Positions 7,831 to 16,504 of a stretch of DNA of 36,629 bases are shown piece after piece; position 1 is the first letter of the stretch, and each line of letters begins with the position of its first letter. Below the pieces are notes generated by a model that was given only the letters and a program-made list of their open reading frames with translations, ran no database searches and was not told the origin of the DNA. Made by a program: the position numbers and the translations under genes. The DNA comes from Calditrichota bacterium (GTDB lineage Bacteria; Electryoneota; B3-LCP), in the NCBI GenBank assembly GCA_020051775.1, contig JAGVQJ010000070.1, positions 1 through 36,629 on the forward strand, written 5' to 3'.

Positions 7831-9612
7831 TCACGGCCTGAACAGCACCTGTTCCAAATTCCCGAACACTTGCGGATTTTGCTCATTACCGCAAATGATG
7901 CGCGACTGGCGACCCACACCGCTGGCGGGATCTTCCAGCCAGGCTTTCATTTCACCGGCGGTGATGATTCCATTACGATTGAGGTCGGCGGCGGCGCCCT
8001 GCAGCCCCTTCATAAAATACCAGGTAAAGAAGCCGTGCTTCTGATCCTGGTACCAGTTGGCCACCTGGTCGGGGCCACAGGCGCTGAACACGGCAGCCTT
8101 GTTTTCCAGTTGCAGCACCGGATTCTTGACTTTCAAGCGCACTTTACTGACCTGTTTCATCAACGGACCGGTCGGGGATTCACCGCAGAAACAGGCGTCA
8201 ATGATGATGGTGTAGCTTTTCGCAGGAATCAGAGCCAGGTTGTTGTAGAGAGTCTGCACGGCATAGCCGGTAAGGCCGATGTCCTGCACGTCGCCGTCGG
8301 AGGGCACGAAGTAGGCTTCGTTGCGGTTCTGGGCGAAGTCCGGGAAACCATGGCCGCTGTAGTAGATGTAGACGTCCGATTCCTGGTCAATGATCTTCTT
8401 GCGGAGTTCCGACTTTTCCGCTCCGCCCGCCGATCCGAAAATACGCTCAAACTCCGTGCGCGTAGCGTCAATGCGCTTGATGACGTTCCCCTTGGGCACG
8501 CCGAAGGTTTTCTGAAAATACCGCTCCATCCATTCGGCGTCGCGTTCAGCGAAATCCACGCTTTCGCAGTATTTGTACTGCCGGTTGCCGATGACCACCG
8601 CCCAGGCGTTTTCGTTGGATTGGCGGGTTTCCGGCAGGTCAATTTCCACGGATGGTACCAATCCACCCACCTGCGCAAAGGGGAAAGTTACCTCTGAATC
8701 ACGGCCCTTGACGACCACGGTTTCCTTGGACTGTTCCTCGCGGTTCAGGACCAGGTTCAAGGGAAGGCTGCGGGAGTTTTCCGGGTGCACTTCGCTGACC
8801 TGCAGATAAAGCGGCAGCGTGTCCGAACCGGCGTAGCGGGGGAAAATAGAGAGCAGATAGGTTAGCAGGCGGGTTTCTCCGGGTTTCAGCGCACCCAGCT
8901 CCCGCGTGCTGTCGTTGTAGATCTTGATGTCGGGATTGTCGGCCCGCAGCTTGGCATGGACTTTTCTGGCTTCTCCCAACCCAAGATTCTGCAAGCGCAG
9001 CGCCAGTTCGATGGTCTCCTTGGGTTCGACGCAATGATCGTTGTCTCCGTACGAGTCGCCTTCGCGGTCGTCATCCACCCCCTTTTCGGCAATTACCAGT
9101 TCAGGAGGCTTGAAACTGCGCGTTTCCAGACTAATCGAAGGGAAATCAGCCACGTTGCCGACCTTGTCATGCGCCTGTGTGGTCACTTCAATGGGGATTT
9201 TGTCCGGCAGTTTGCGGTGTGCTCGCAACAGAATCGGAATGCGGAGAGAATCTCCGGGAGACAGATCGGAAAGACGAGGCGTCACAATAGTGATTTCCAG
9301 CAGGTTAGGAAAGCAGGTCACGGTGAGCGTCAGGCCGGAAGTTTTGCCGCGACCCCGATTGGCGATAACGGCCAGGAGAGTGTCGGTCTCCTCGGAGTCC
9401 AGGAAATCGTTATGGTTGGCATCCCGAAATTCGATCCGAGTGGTTAACTCAGCCGGGAATTGAGCCATGGTACCGGAATCGCTCGTCCACAGCGAACCCG
9501 GGCGGGAAACTCCGGTACTGTTTTGAGCGGCGCAACCCGCGAGCAACAGAGGGATAAGAACGAGAGGGATTCGCGCCCAAAGGACATGGTAAAAGGGGAA
9601 ATTATGCGGCAT
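7831..9612 (-). CDS. Caspase-like (peptidase C14) lipoprotein with CARDB-like domains
   Basis: 593 residues from ATG 9612. This start has a TGGAGG site 6 nt upstream and gives a lipoprotein signal (IPLVLIPLLLAGC); an upstream TTG would bury it. Residues about 50-160 and 185-310 are two CARDB-like Ig modules (ITRIEFRDANHNDFLDSEET; CVEPKETIELALRLQNLGLG). Residues about 345-580 are a caspase p20-like domain with the catalytic dyad intact: His near 421 in YYSGHG and Cys near 474 in IIDACFCGES. An EF-hand-like loop (DLNRNGIITAGEM) sits after the p20 core. It should be an envelope-anchored cysteine protease, probably Arg/Lys-specific as in metacaspase-like relatives, though specificity cannot be read here. 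First gene of the minus-strand operon. Confidence 0.9.
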   Translation of the reverse strand: MPHNFPFYHVLWARIPLVLIPLLLAGCAAQNSTGVSRPGSLWTSDSGTMAQFPAELTTRIEFRDANHNDFLDSEETDTLLAVIANRGRGKTSGLTLTVTCFPNLLEITIVTPRLSDLSPGDSLRIPILLRAHRKLPDKIPIEVTTQAHDKVGNVADFPSISLETRSFKPPELVIAEKGVDDDREGDSYGDNDHCVEPKETIELALRLQNLGLGEARKVHAKLRADNPDIKIYNDSTRELGALKPGETRLLTYLLSIFPRYAGSDTLPLYLQVSEVHPENSRSLPLNLVLNREEQSKETVVVKGRDSEVTFPFAQVGGLVPSVEIDLPETRQSNENAWAVVIGNRQYKYCESVDFAERDAEWMERYFQKTFGVPKGNVIKRIDATRTEFERIFGSAGGAEKSELRKKIIDQESDVYIYYSGHGFPDFAQNRNEAYFVPSDGDVQDIGLTGYAVQTLYNNLALIPAKSYTIIIDACFCGESPTGPLMKQVSKVRLKVKNPVLQLENKAAVFSACGPDQVANWYQDQKHGFFTWYFMKGLQGAAADLNRNGIITAGEMKAWLEDPASGVGRQSRIICGNEQNPQVFGNLEQVLFRP

Positions 9613-9665
9613 ACCGCCTCCAGGAAGGATGCTGATCTTTTCACGCGCCAAAGAACAGGAAATTT

Positions 9666-9694
9666 AATATATATAAAAAAACTTATGAAATCAA
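9666..9694 (-). promoter_or_regulatory. Promoter candidate for the caspase operon
   Basis: TTGATT (9694-9689), 17-bp spacer, TATATT (9671-9666), located 54 bp upstream of ATG 9612. The spacer is T-rich. Confidence 0.6.
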
Positions 9695-9781
9695 GGTTTT
9701 TTTTGATACGCTCGGCAATTTCACGGCTTATGCTACGTTCACACAACCTGAAATTCGATGAATAATTACAATCGAAAAGTG

Positions 9782-9810
9782 TTGTAAATGTGCAAAGGAA
9801 TTCTTATATT
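9782..9810 (+). promoter_or_regulatory. Promoter candidate for the LPP20/PEGA operon
   Basis: TTGTAA (9782-9787), 17-bp spacer, TATATT (9805-9810). The leader of about 85 nt to ATG 9902 contains a GC-rich hairpin (CCCGGC...GCCGGG, about 9838-9858). It is divergent from the caspase promoter, with about 87 bp between the two -35 boxes, room for a shared regulator. Confidence 0.6.
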
Positions 9811-9901
9811 TTTACTCCCATTCACTCATGCAGCTCGCCCGGCAGATTAGCGGCCGGGACGGGAACATATCCACCTCAACCTTTCCTTACATGGAGGATT
9901 T

Positions 9902-10504
9902 ATGAAGTGCTTGAAAATCATGCTTTTGCTTACAGTCATCACCGTATTGGCGGTGGGCTGCGGCGGATCCAAGACCAAGCAGGTGGCGGCGACGGATGAC
10001 GCCATAGACAACATTCCCGAATGGTTCAAGAATCCCCCCGTTGATCCCAATTACGTGTATGGCCGAGGAACCCACGCCAGCAAGGACATGCAGATCGCCT
10101 TGGACAACGCTTCGGAATCCGGTCGCCATGAAGTCGCCAAGACCTTAGAAGACAAGTTCACCGGCATGACCAAGAAGTTCCAGGAAGAGGTTGGGTTGGC
10201 TTCCGACGCCGAAATCCTGAAGCAGTTCACCAACGCCACCAAATCTGTCGTTTCGCAGGTGATGATCGGCTGCAAGAGCCACAAAAACGAAATCCTGAAC
10301 GAGAACGGCGTGTTCCGCGTTTTCACGCTCATGGAACTGCCTCTGGGCGAAGCCAACCTGGCGCTCTACAACCAGACCAAAGCCAACCAGAACATGTACA
10401 CCCGCTTCCGGGCGACTGAAGCCTGGAAAGAGCTGGAAAACGAAGTCGAGAAATACGAAGCCTGGAAGGCCACTCAAGCAGGCGGCGCCACCAGCGGACA
10501 GTAA
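9902..10504 (+). CDS. LPP20 family lipoprotein
   Basis: 200 residues; ATG 9902 with TGGAGG 5 nt upstream. Lipobox LAVGC puts the lipid-modified Cys at about residue 20. The mature part opens IPEWFKNPPVDPNYVYGRGT, the P-x-W-x-x-x-PP signature of LPP20-type proteins. A helical A-rich section (IALDNASESGRHEVAKTLED) and an NENGVFRVFTLMELP strand segment follow. It is the first gene of the ten-gene plus-strand operon and a paralogue of the non-lipidated protein at 4758-5294. Outer-membrane or periplasmic location is likely; biochemical role unknown. Confidence 0.88.
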   Translation: MKCLKIMLLLTVITVLAVGCGGSKTKQVAATDDAIDNIPEWFKNPPVDPNYVYGRGTHASKDMQIALDNASESGRHEVAKTLEDKFTGMTKKFQEEVGLASDAEILKQFTNATKSVVSQVMIGCKSHKNEILNENGVFRVFTLMELPLGEANLALYNQTKANQNMYTRFRATEAWKELENEVEKYEAWKATQAGGATSGQ

Positions 10505-10527
10505 CCATCACCTTGTTCGAGATCCAT

Positions 10528-11268
10528 ATGTTGAAACAGACAGCGGCGGCGCTGTTGGTCTGCGCTCTCTGCGCGACCGCTGAACCGGGCTATCCGTCTT
10601 GGTTCCTGTCAGCGCCGCCGGACGGCGGGGTACGCACCTCCGTGGGGTACGCCGGACGCTATACCTACCCCGAAAACTCCTACGACGAAGCCTTCTTAGA
10701 CGGCGCCTGGCGTCTCTACGCGGATCGCGCCCTGCGCATTTCCGGGGAAGCGGACTTCGCCTCCAGCCCCATCGGCAAGGCGCACTTGGGCAGCGATTAT
10801 CAACTCCAGGCTGATTCCACCGGCTTTGGCCAGTTCTGCAAAGGGCTGGTGCGGCTGGATTCGGCCATGGTGGGCGACCTGGCATTGGTCTGGGTGGGGA
10901 CGGGTTCGGTAAAGATCGCACCTCCGACTCCATCGAAACCGGCCAAAAAAGGGAAAGCGGTGAAACCGGAGAAACCCTCCTGGCTGGAAAATCCTCCCCA
11001 CGATGACGATTACGTCTACGAGATTGACCTGGCGGCGTCTTACGAGCACCCCGAAAGCACCTGGAGGGAAGCCGAACGCCGCGCCCGCATCAAGCTGGCC
11101 CTGGCTTTCGCCGCGAAGTTCGAAACTCTGGACAAGCGCTTGAACAGCCACAGCCAGCGCGTCAGCCGCACCGCCACCGACGTCCTCCTGCGCGACGTGC
11201 AGACCTTAGGCCGCTGGAAAGACCCCGCCACCGGAGCGTGCTGGGTGATGGTGAGGGGGAAGATATAA
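10528..11268 (+). CDS. Exported protein with two LPP20-like units
   Basis: 246 residues from ATG 10528 (GAG-rich site just upstream; a TTG at 10513 is less likely because it would precede the signal peptide). The signal peptide is about 1-18. Two successive LPP20-like starts are visible: YPSWFLSAPPDGGVRTSVGY (about residue 23) and PSWLENPPHDDDYVYEIDL (about residue 153). Each is followed by an Ala/Arg-rich helix. They are separated by a Lys/Pro-rich linker (about 137-152). The stop overlaps the next ATG (TAATG), indicating translational coupling to the PEGA/FGE gene. Function unknown. Confidence 0.82.
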   Translation: MLKQTAAALLVCALCATAEPGYPSWFLSAPPDGGVRTSVGYAGRYTYPENSYDEAFLDGAWRLYADRALRISGEADFASSPIGKAHLGSDYQLQADSTGFGQFCKGLVRLDSAMVGDLALVWVGTGSVKIAPPTPSKPAKKGKAVKPEKPSWLENPPHDDDYVYEIDLAASYEHPESTWREAERRARIKLALAFAAKFETLDKRLNSHSQRVSRTATDVLLRDVQTLGRWKDPATGACWVMVRGKI

Positions 11269-13217
11269 TGCGTTGCGCGATCTGCTTGATCACTTGGTTT
11301 TGCCTGGTGGTTTGCGCCTGCGCCCAGGAACTTAAAGAGATGCAGATCACGGAAGTGCCTGCCTCCGAAGCCAGGCCGGTGGTGGTCCTGGAACGGATCG
11401 AGGCGATTCTGGTGGTGCACACCAACCTCGCGGTTTTAAGCTTTGACAGCAACCTGGGGATCATCACTGTAGACCCGGTGGATCAGGGGATTTACCATCT
11501 GCATCTGCAACCGGGCACTCACCTGATCAGCTTCAAAGCTCAAGGGTATCGCACGCAGCAGGAACGCATCTATATTGACCGGCAGCAGTCGAAGCAGTAT
11601 AACGTCACCGGGGCGGCGGCGGAAGGTAGCGGGGCCAGAGGAACCGTCCGCCTGGAAACAGAGCCGAGCGGCGCCAACGTGGTTTGGAACAACATCACAC
11701 TGCAGGACAAAACGCCTCTGATGCTGTCGGATCAACCAGCCGGGTTGCAGACGGTTCGCCTGGAACTGAGCGGTTATGCGCCGCTGGACACAACGTTAAA
11801 GGTGACGAAGGATAAAACCACTACCCACAGATTCAAGCTCGCTAAAGTGTTCGCGCGGCTCAAAGTTTCCAGCGACCCGCCCGGAGCGACCGTCTATCTG
11901 GATGGCGATTCCATTGGTAGGACGCCGCTGGAACGAAATGACCTGTCTCCGGGCGACGGAGTCCTTCTGTTGAAACTGAGCGGTTATATTTCCAATAGTC
12001 AGTCCATCCGGTTGCTCGCCGGGGAACGCAAAGAATTCAACGTGGATCTGTTCCCGCAATTGGGCAAAGTAGAGATCACCACCTCGCCGCCGGGCGCGCA
12101 GGTCTTTCTGGACGGTCAGGCGATAGGGACCTACCAGACTTCGCCGCTGGTGGTAGATAAAGTCAGCCTCGGACGCCATACTGTAAGTGCTACTTTGGCA
12201 GGTTATGCCGACACCTCGGCCACGTTTGCCGCCGTCTACAACCAGACCGCGAAAATAGAATTGAAGCTGTGGGGCAATCCTGGTGCTCTATTCATCAACT
12301 CCACGCCGGATGGCGCGGCCATTATACTGGATGGCCGCAACACCAGCCGGGTTACACCGTCAAAATTGACGGACATTGCAGCCGGGGATCATGAGGTTGT
12401 GCTCCAACTGAAAGGCTATGCGGATCTTCGTCGTGCTGTCAAGGTCACCCCCGCCAAGGTGGAAACGGTGGATGAAAAGCTCTCTGAGACGGTTTTCCAA
12501 AAAACTGCTGGGAATCCTAGCACTGTGGAAGATATGGTACTGGTGCCAGCGGGTTCATTCAGCATGGGTAGCAATAAATTAAGTGGTGATGCCAAACCGG
12601 AACATAAGATTTACCTTGATGCCTATTATATTGACAAATATGAGGTGACTAACCAGCAGTATAAATCTTTTTGCGATCAGACTGGTCATGCTTACCCACC
12701 AGATGCGGGATTTGCCGGCATATCGGATTATTTCTTCAAATATCCGAATTATCCGGTGGTAAGGGTATCCTGGGATGACGCTCAAGCTTATGCGGTGTGG
12801 GCGGGTAAGCGGCTGCCCACTGAGGCTGAATGGGAGCGCGCCGCCAAGGGGAACGAGTACAATAGGCTTTACCCCTGGGGCGACAATGTTAACGCTTCTC
12901 ATGCCAATATTGCTGGCACAGGTGATGGCTATGTCTATACGGCGCCCGTCGGCAGCTTTCCCGACGGTATCAGTCCGGTAGGTTGTTACGACATGGCCGG
13001 TAACGTTTGGGAGTGGTGCAGCGACCGGTACAGCAGTACCTATTATTCTTCCAGTCCCACCCGCAACCCTCAAGGGCCCTTTGGCGGTTCCAACCGTGTG
13101 CTGCGCGGCGGTTCCTGGAACAGCAGTAGTTCCTACGCGAGCCGTGCCTACCGCGGAAACTTCCTCCCGTCGTACCAGGTCAACAACTTCGGATTTCGTT
13201 GTGCCAGAACACCGTAG
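11268..13217 (+). CDS. PEGA-repeat protein with C-terminal FGE/sulfatase-modifying-factor domain
   Basis: 649 residues. After a signal peptide (1-19), residues about 20-115 are a constant domain (ELKEMQITEVPASEARPVVV ... FDSNLGII.VDP) shared with two downstream paralogues. Four PEGA repeats follow (about 125-185, 193-250, 262-320, 338-395), each with a PxGAxVxLDG type core. Residues about 415-647 are a formylglycine-generating-enzyme-type domain (MVLVPAGSFSMGS; LPTEAEWERAAKG; YPWGDN; YDMAGNVWEWCSD; VLRGGSW; FGFRCART). PEGA domains are surface-associated, and in many bacterial proteins the FGE fold serves as a binding or modifying domain. Whether this one is enzymatic is undetermined. It is translationally coupled to the preceding gene. 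Confidence 0.92.
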   Translation: MRCAICLITWFCLVVCACAQELKEMQITEVPASEARPVVVLERIEAILVVHTNLAVLSFDSNLGIITVDPVDQGIYHLHLQPGTHLISFKAQGYRTQQERIYIDRQQSKQYNVTGAAAEGSGARGTVRLETEPSGANVVWNNITLQDKTPLMLSDQPAGLQTVRLELSGYAPLDTTLKVTKDKTTTHRFKLAKVFARLKVSSDPPGATVYLDGDSIGRTPLERNDLSPGDGVLLLKLSGYISNSQSIRLLAGERKEFNVDLFPQLGKVEITTSPPGAQVFLDGQAIGTYQTSPLVVDKVSLGRHTVSATLAGYADTSATFAAVYNQTAKIELKLWGNPGALFINSTPDGAAIILDGRNTSRVTPSKLTDIAAGDHEVVLQLKGYADLRRAVKVTPAKVETVDEKLSETVFQKTAGNPSTVEDMVLVPAGSFSMGSNKLSGDAKPEHKIYLDAYYIDKYEVTNQQYKSFCDQTGHAYPPDAGFAGISDYFFKYPNYPVVRVSWDDAQAYAVWAGKRLPTEAEWERAAKGNEYNRLYPWGDNVNASHANIAGTGDGYVYTAPVGSFPDGISPVGCYDMAGNVWEWCSDRYSSTYYSSSPTRNPQGPFGGSNRVLRGGSWNSSSSYASRAYRGNFLPSYQVNNFGFRCARTP

Positions 13218-13229
13218 GGCTGGCGGGTA

Positions 13230-13251
13230 ACAAGGGGCTTCAGCCCCTTGT
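13230..13251. repeat. Single ACAAGGGG/CCCCTTGT palindrome
   Basis: One copy of the same palindrome family as arrays A-C, here alone, 12 bp after the PEGA/FGE stop and before the next operon gene. It may act as a processing site or weak attenuator. Confidence 0.85.
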
Positions 13252-13292
13252 TGCGGGGGGGCGCATTATAGTGAAAGGATACCGGTGAGATA

Positions 13293-14603
13293 TTGAAAAC
13301 GATCGCTGGTTATGTGAGCCTGCTTCTGGCGCTGATGCTGCCGATTGGGGCCTTCGCTCAGGGATCCGACCAGGCCGACTACGACCGCATCAAGTCCGAT
13401 AACGCCTACCTCTGCGGAGAAGCGGCCGATGAAGATCCAGTCAGGGCGCGGGATCAGGCCGACAAGGATCTGCTGTCGAAAATTGTCGTCTTCCTGCGCA
13501 TCGAAACCACCACCGGCACGGTAGCAACTGACTCGGGCGGTGCGGAGATCATCATTTCAGAGTATCAGCGCCGCTGCAAGAGCCTGACCCTGATGTACCT
13601 AAAAGGGCTGGAGCACTACCAGGTCAAGGAGCGCAAGATGTGGTCGGCGCTGGCCTTTATTCATCGGGATTCGCTGGCTTCGTCCATGCGGCTGCGCGCT
13701 TCCCGCATTCAGGAATTCTACCGGCAGGGCCTGGCTGCCGCCGCAGAGGGGCGATTAGGCGAAAGCCTGCGCAACTATTATTGGGGTTGGCTGCTGGCGC
13801 AATTCTTCCCCGAGACTCTGGAAATGACGCTGCCCAACGGCGATGTATCCACCTGCCCCAAGGAGGCCTTCACCAAGCTGATCAACTCGGCGCTGATGGA
13901 CCTGGAGATCGTCAGCCGGGAATGTTACCAGGAAGATTCCATCATCTTCGCCGATCTGACATTCCGTTATCAAGGGAAACCGGTGCGGGAATTGACCTTC
14001 ACCTATTATGGGGGGTCGCAAGGCATGGAGTACAACACCGTGGATGATGAGGGTTGTGCCCGCTTGCGCATTTTCGACCGCCCCAAGGATCGCTTCCGAA
14101 AACAGATCCTCACTATAGAATACAAAGGCGAAGCGCAGATGGATCGCGACGAGGAGATTAGCGAACTGAATGGCATGGCCTCGGAAAATCCCTTCGACTC
14201 GCAAAAGGGCGTGGAATTGGAATTCCCCTGGTTGGAGGTAGGCGGGAAACGCATGGAGGATCAAGCACAGGATTCCCTGGTCGCCGTCAATCCGCCAGTG
14301 ATTGAGAGCAGCAATCCGCTTTTATCCCAGGCTTTGGAAGCCTTGCGAGAATCCCTGAGTTATGCCGAATTCCAGACGCTGGTGCAGCAGTATGTAAAAC
14401 TGGGCGTGATCGTTCTGGGCCGGCCGGAAGATTTTGCTTACAGCAGCGATTATTACGTGGAAGTGCTCGATAATCAGAAGACGCTGGACCTTTTCCATTT
14501 CAATGGCGATCAATATGTCAGCCTGCGGACCGGGAAGAGCTGCTCGGATCCTACAGATGAATATCCCGAAGAAAACCAGCTCTGGTTCCGGGAGAAAGAT
14601 TAA
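13293..14603 (+). CDS. Exported protein with LPP20/FlgT-like N-terminal region
   Basis: 436 residues using TTG 13293, which follows a GGTGAGA site and gives a good signal peptide (MKTIAGYVSLLLALMLPIGAFA). No ATG fits better. Residues 25-125 (YLCGEAADEDPVRARDQADK ... LLSKIVVFL) resemble LPP20/FlgT-N modules. Residues about 135-175 have a TPR-like helical pair (GLAAAAEGRLGESLRNYYWG). The remaining 250 residues are mixed and unassigned, with an Ig-like stretch near 225-285. The stop overlaps the next ATG by one base. The module recurrence ties it to the other envelope proteins of the operon. Confidence 0.8.
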   Translation: MKTIAGYVSLLLALMLPIGAFAQGSDQADYDRIKSDNAYLCGEAADEDPVRARDQADKDLLSKIVVFLRIETTTGTVATDSGGAEIIISEYQRRCKSLTLMYLKGLEHYQVKERKMWSALAFIHRDSLASSMRLRASRIQEFYRQGLAAAAEGRLGESLRNYYWGWLLAQFFPETLEMTLPNGDVSTCPKEAFTKLINSALMDLEIVSRECYQEDSIIFADLTFRYQGKPVRELTFTYYGGSQGMEYNTVDDEGCARLRIFDRPKDRFRKQILTIEYKGEAQMDRDEEISELNGMASENPFDSQKGVELEFPWLEVGGKRMEDQAQDSLVAVNPPVIESSNPLLSQALEALRESLSYAEFQTLVQQYVKLGVIVLGRPEDFAYSSDYYVEVLDNQKTLDLFHFNGDQYVSLRTGKSCSDPTDEYPEENQLWFREKD

Positions 14604-15625
14604 TGAATCACGACCTGAAAATATTCAATTTGATTCCTCGACAAAAAAACAGATGGATTCTGCCCTTGATGTCGGGGCTGTTGACCCTGCTCGCCGCCTC
14701 GGTCGGAGCCATTACCACTAAAGTAGTGATCACTCAAGGCGGCGAGCCGCAATTCCGGGCTTTGGTTTCGCAGCGGTTGACTCAAGTCGCCAACAGCGTG
14801 GAGGCGCGAGAGTGGGAAAAGGTGAGTGAATGCTGCACCAACGGCGGCTTGGAAGCCTTGAAGGATTTGGTCGAGACCACACAATGGCGTCTCGCTTACC
14901 CTCTCTATGACGAAAAGACGCTGCTCCAACTTCCGGGAGGCCATTGGGAAGTGCGCGATCTCAAAGTCAAAGTCAAGATGCGCGATACCCGAGGCGATGA
15001 TTCGCAGTATCTGGTGTTCACACTGACCGGGGAGGGGTTGGTCAACGAGGCGCGCTTCGCCATGGAAAACAACCGCTGGGCGGAAATCATGGAGCAGGGC
15101 CAACGCGCCAACGATCTGGTCTATCGCCAGCCCATCATCTCGTTCCTGGAAACTTTCCGCACGGCCTATAACCGCAAGGATCTGGAATACCTGGAGCGCG
15201 TCTACAGCGATGACGCTCTGATTATTGTCGGGCGCGTGCTGAAGACCAAGCCGGACGGTTTGTTCAAGGACATCAGCAAGACCACCACCCTTTCGGGCGA
15301 TAAGATCGAATTCATCAAGCTGCGCAAGCCGGATTATATGAAACGATTGGCCAGCGTCTTTGCCGGCAATGCTTTCGTCAAAGTCAATTTCGACAGCATT
15401 GACATCAAGCGCAGCAATACGAATCCGGATATCTACGGCGTGATGCTCAAACAGGATTGGCGCTCTTCCACCTATTCCGACACCGGTTACCTCTTTCTCA
15501 TGCTCGATTTTCAGGATATCGGCAATCCCCTCATCCACGTGCGCTCCTGGCAGCCGGAAAGATTCTCCGACGGCTCAGTCGTGAATCTGGGCGATTTCAT
15601 CATCACCTCCCGGAGTAGGAAATGA
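14603..15625 (+). CDS. Membrane-anchored NTF2-like protein
   Basis: 340 residues. ATG 14603 is coupled to the preceding TAA (TAATG). One hydrophobic segment near residues 18-37 (WILPLMSGLLTLLAASVGA) acts as signal or anchor. Two alpha-beta regions follow: about 45-165, and about 180-330 with the ISFLETFRTAYNRKDLEYLE..YSDDALIIVG pattern typical of NTF2/SnoaL-like folds. No catalytic residues are evident, so a binding role is more likely. It overlaps the next gene by 4 bp (ATGA). A similar paired arrangement occurs in uncharacterised FCB-group envelope operons, but I cannot name a family. Confidence 0.75.
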   Translation: MNHDLKIFNLIPRQKNRWILPLMSGLLTLLAASVGAITTKVVITQGGEPQFRALVSQRLTQVANSVEAREWEKVSECCTNGGLEALKDLVETTQWRLAYPLYDEKTLLQLPGGHWEVRDLKVKVKMRDTRGDDSQYLVFTLTGEGLVNEARFAMENNRWAEIMEQGQRANDLVYRQPIISFLETFRTAYNRKDLEYLERVYSDDALIIVGRVLKTKPDGLFKDISKTTTLSGDKIEFIKLRKPDYMKRLASVFAGNAFVKVNFDSIDIKRSNTNPDIYGVMLKQDWRSSTYSDTGYLFLMLDFQDIGNPLIHVRSWQPERFSDGSVVNLGDFIITSRSRK

Positions 15626-16494
15626 AATTCGCCGCATTCATCTTATTGGGGCTGTTGGCAGCGGGAGCAGCCTGGGGCGCGCCGCCGGATTCCTCTATAG
15701 ACCTGTATGAGGCCACTCGGCTTTTGTGGCAAGACTTACAGGCGCGGCAACAGCAATCCCCGGCACCATCTGTTGCGACCGATACCGTCCTGGTCTGGCG
15801 GGAGGCATTTGCCGGGTATGATCTGACGGTGGAATTTCTGGCGCTGGACAGCATACACTTGCAGGCGAACTTGCCGCCCTATCTGGATGTGTTAACGACC
15901 CAATTGGAATTTCTCGCGACCGGTGATAGTACCGCGGGACGGATCGAAGAGTATGTCAGACCCTTCACACTGCATGGGGATACAATTCTCATGGACAACG
16001 CAGTAGCTTTAAGGATCTCGGTGATGACAGAGGCAATGTTGGAGGCAATCAGCCATCGTTTTCAGCTCTATCGCACGCTGAATCTGCCGGATGACTTTCG
16101 ACCACCCTTGCGACCGGATTCCACCCCTGTCAGACTCTATTGCCATGGCCGTGATGTGGATTCCTTGGATTATCCCTCGTTGGCGGAATTCACGGGCACG
16201 CTGCGCCACCTGGCGGACCGGATGCTGGTCTGGGCCGGGCTGGTGGATGTCAGCGGCGATTCGCTGGAAGTCACGGTGAAGTTTTACGTCCTGCTGACTA
16301 AGGCTAAGGCCTCCGGGCACCATTTTCTGCTGATCAGCGAAACCCTGCGAAGAGGCGACTCGGCGCTTCACACTACAGATATGGTTGCGCGGCTGTTTCC
16401 ATTTGTGCGCACCGACAACCTATCTTCCATCTTTGGCGACTGGAAGGGAGCGGACAACCCCTCCCCCGCGACCATCGAAATCAAACGCCAGTAA
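15622..16494 (+). CDS. Exported protein of unknown function
   Basis: 290 residues; ATG 15622 with GGAG 7 nt upstream and a 4-bp overlap with the preceding stop. Signal peptide about 1-19 (ending AWGA). The mature chain is alternating strands and helices without a motif I recognise (LYEATRLLWQDLQARQQQ; YDLTVEFLALDSIHLQANL). A 10-bp gap separates it from the next PEGA-type gene. I infer only that it is a periplasmic or surface protein of the same operon. Confidence 0.7.
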   Translation: MKFAAFILLGLLAAGAAWGAPPDSSIDLYEATRLLWQDLQARQQQSPAPSVATDTVLVWREAFAGYDLTVEFLALDSIHLQANLPPYLDVLTTQLEFLATGDSTAGRIEEYVRPFTLHGDTILMDNAVALRISVMTEAMLEAISHRFQLYRTLNLPDDFRPPLRPDSTPVRLYCHGRDVDSLDYPSLAEFTGTLRHLADRMLVWAGLVDVSGDSLEVTVKFYVLLTKAKASGHHFLLISETLRRGDSALHTTDMVARLFPFVRTDNLSSIFGDWKGADNPSPATIEIKRQ

Positions 16495-16504
16495 AACGAC
16501 GGAT

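Noticed and set aside
7870..8697. 275-codon plus-strand frame opposite the caspase gene
   Set aside because: It is a shadow: low-complexity His/Gly-rich translation with no start signal, fully antisense to the clear caspase domain.
14600..15538. 312-codon minus-strand frame opposite the NTF2-like gene
   Set aside because: Antisense shadow; the plus-strand gene has start/stop coupling to both neighbours and a recognisable fold.
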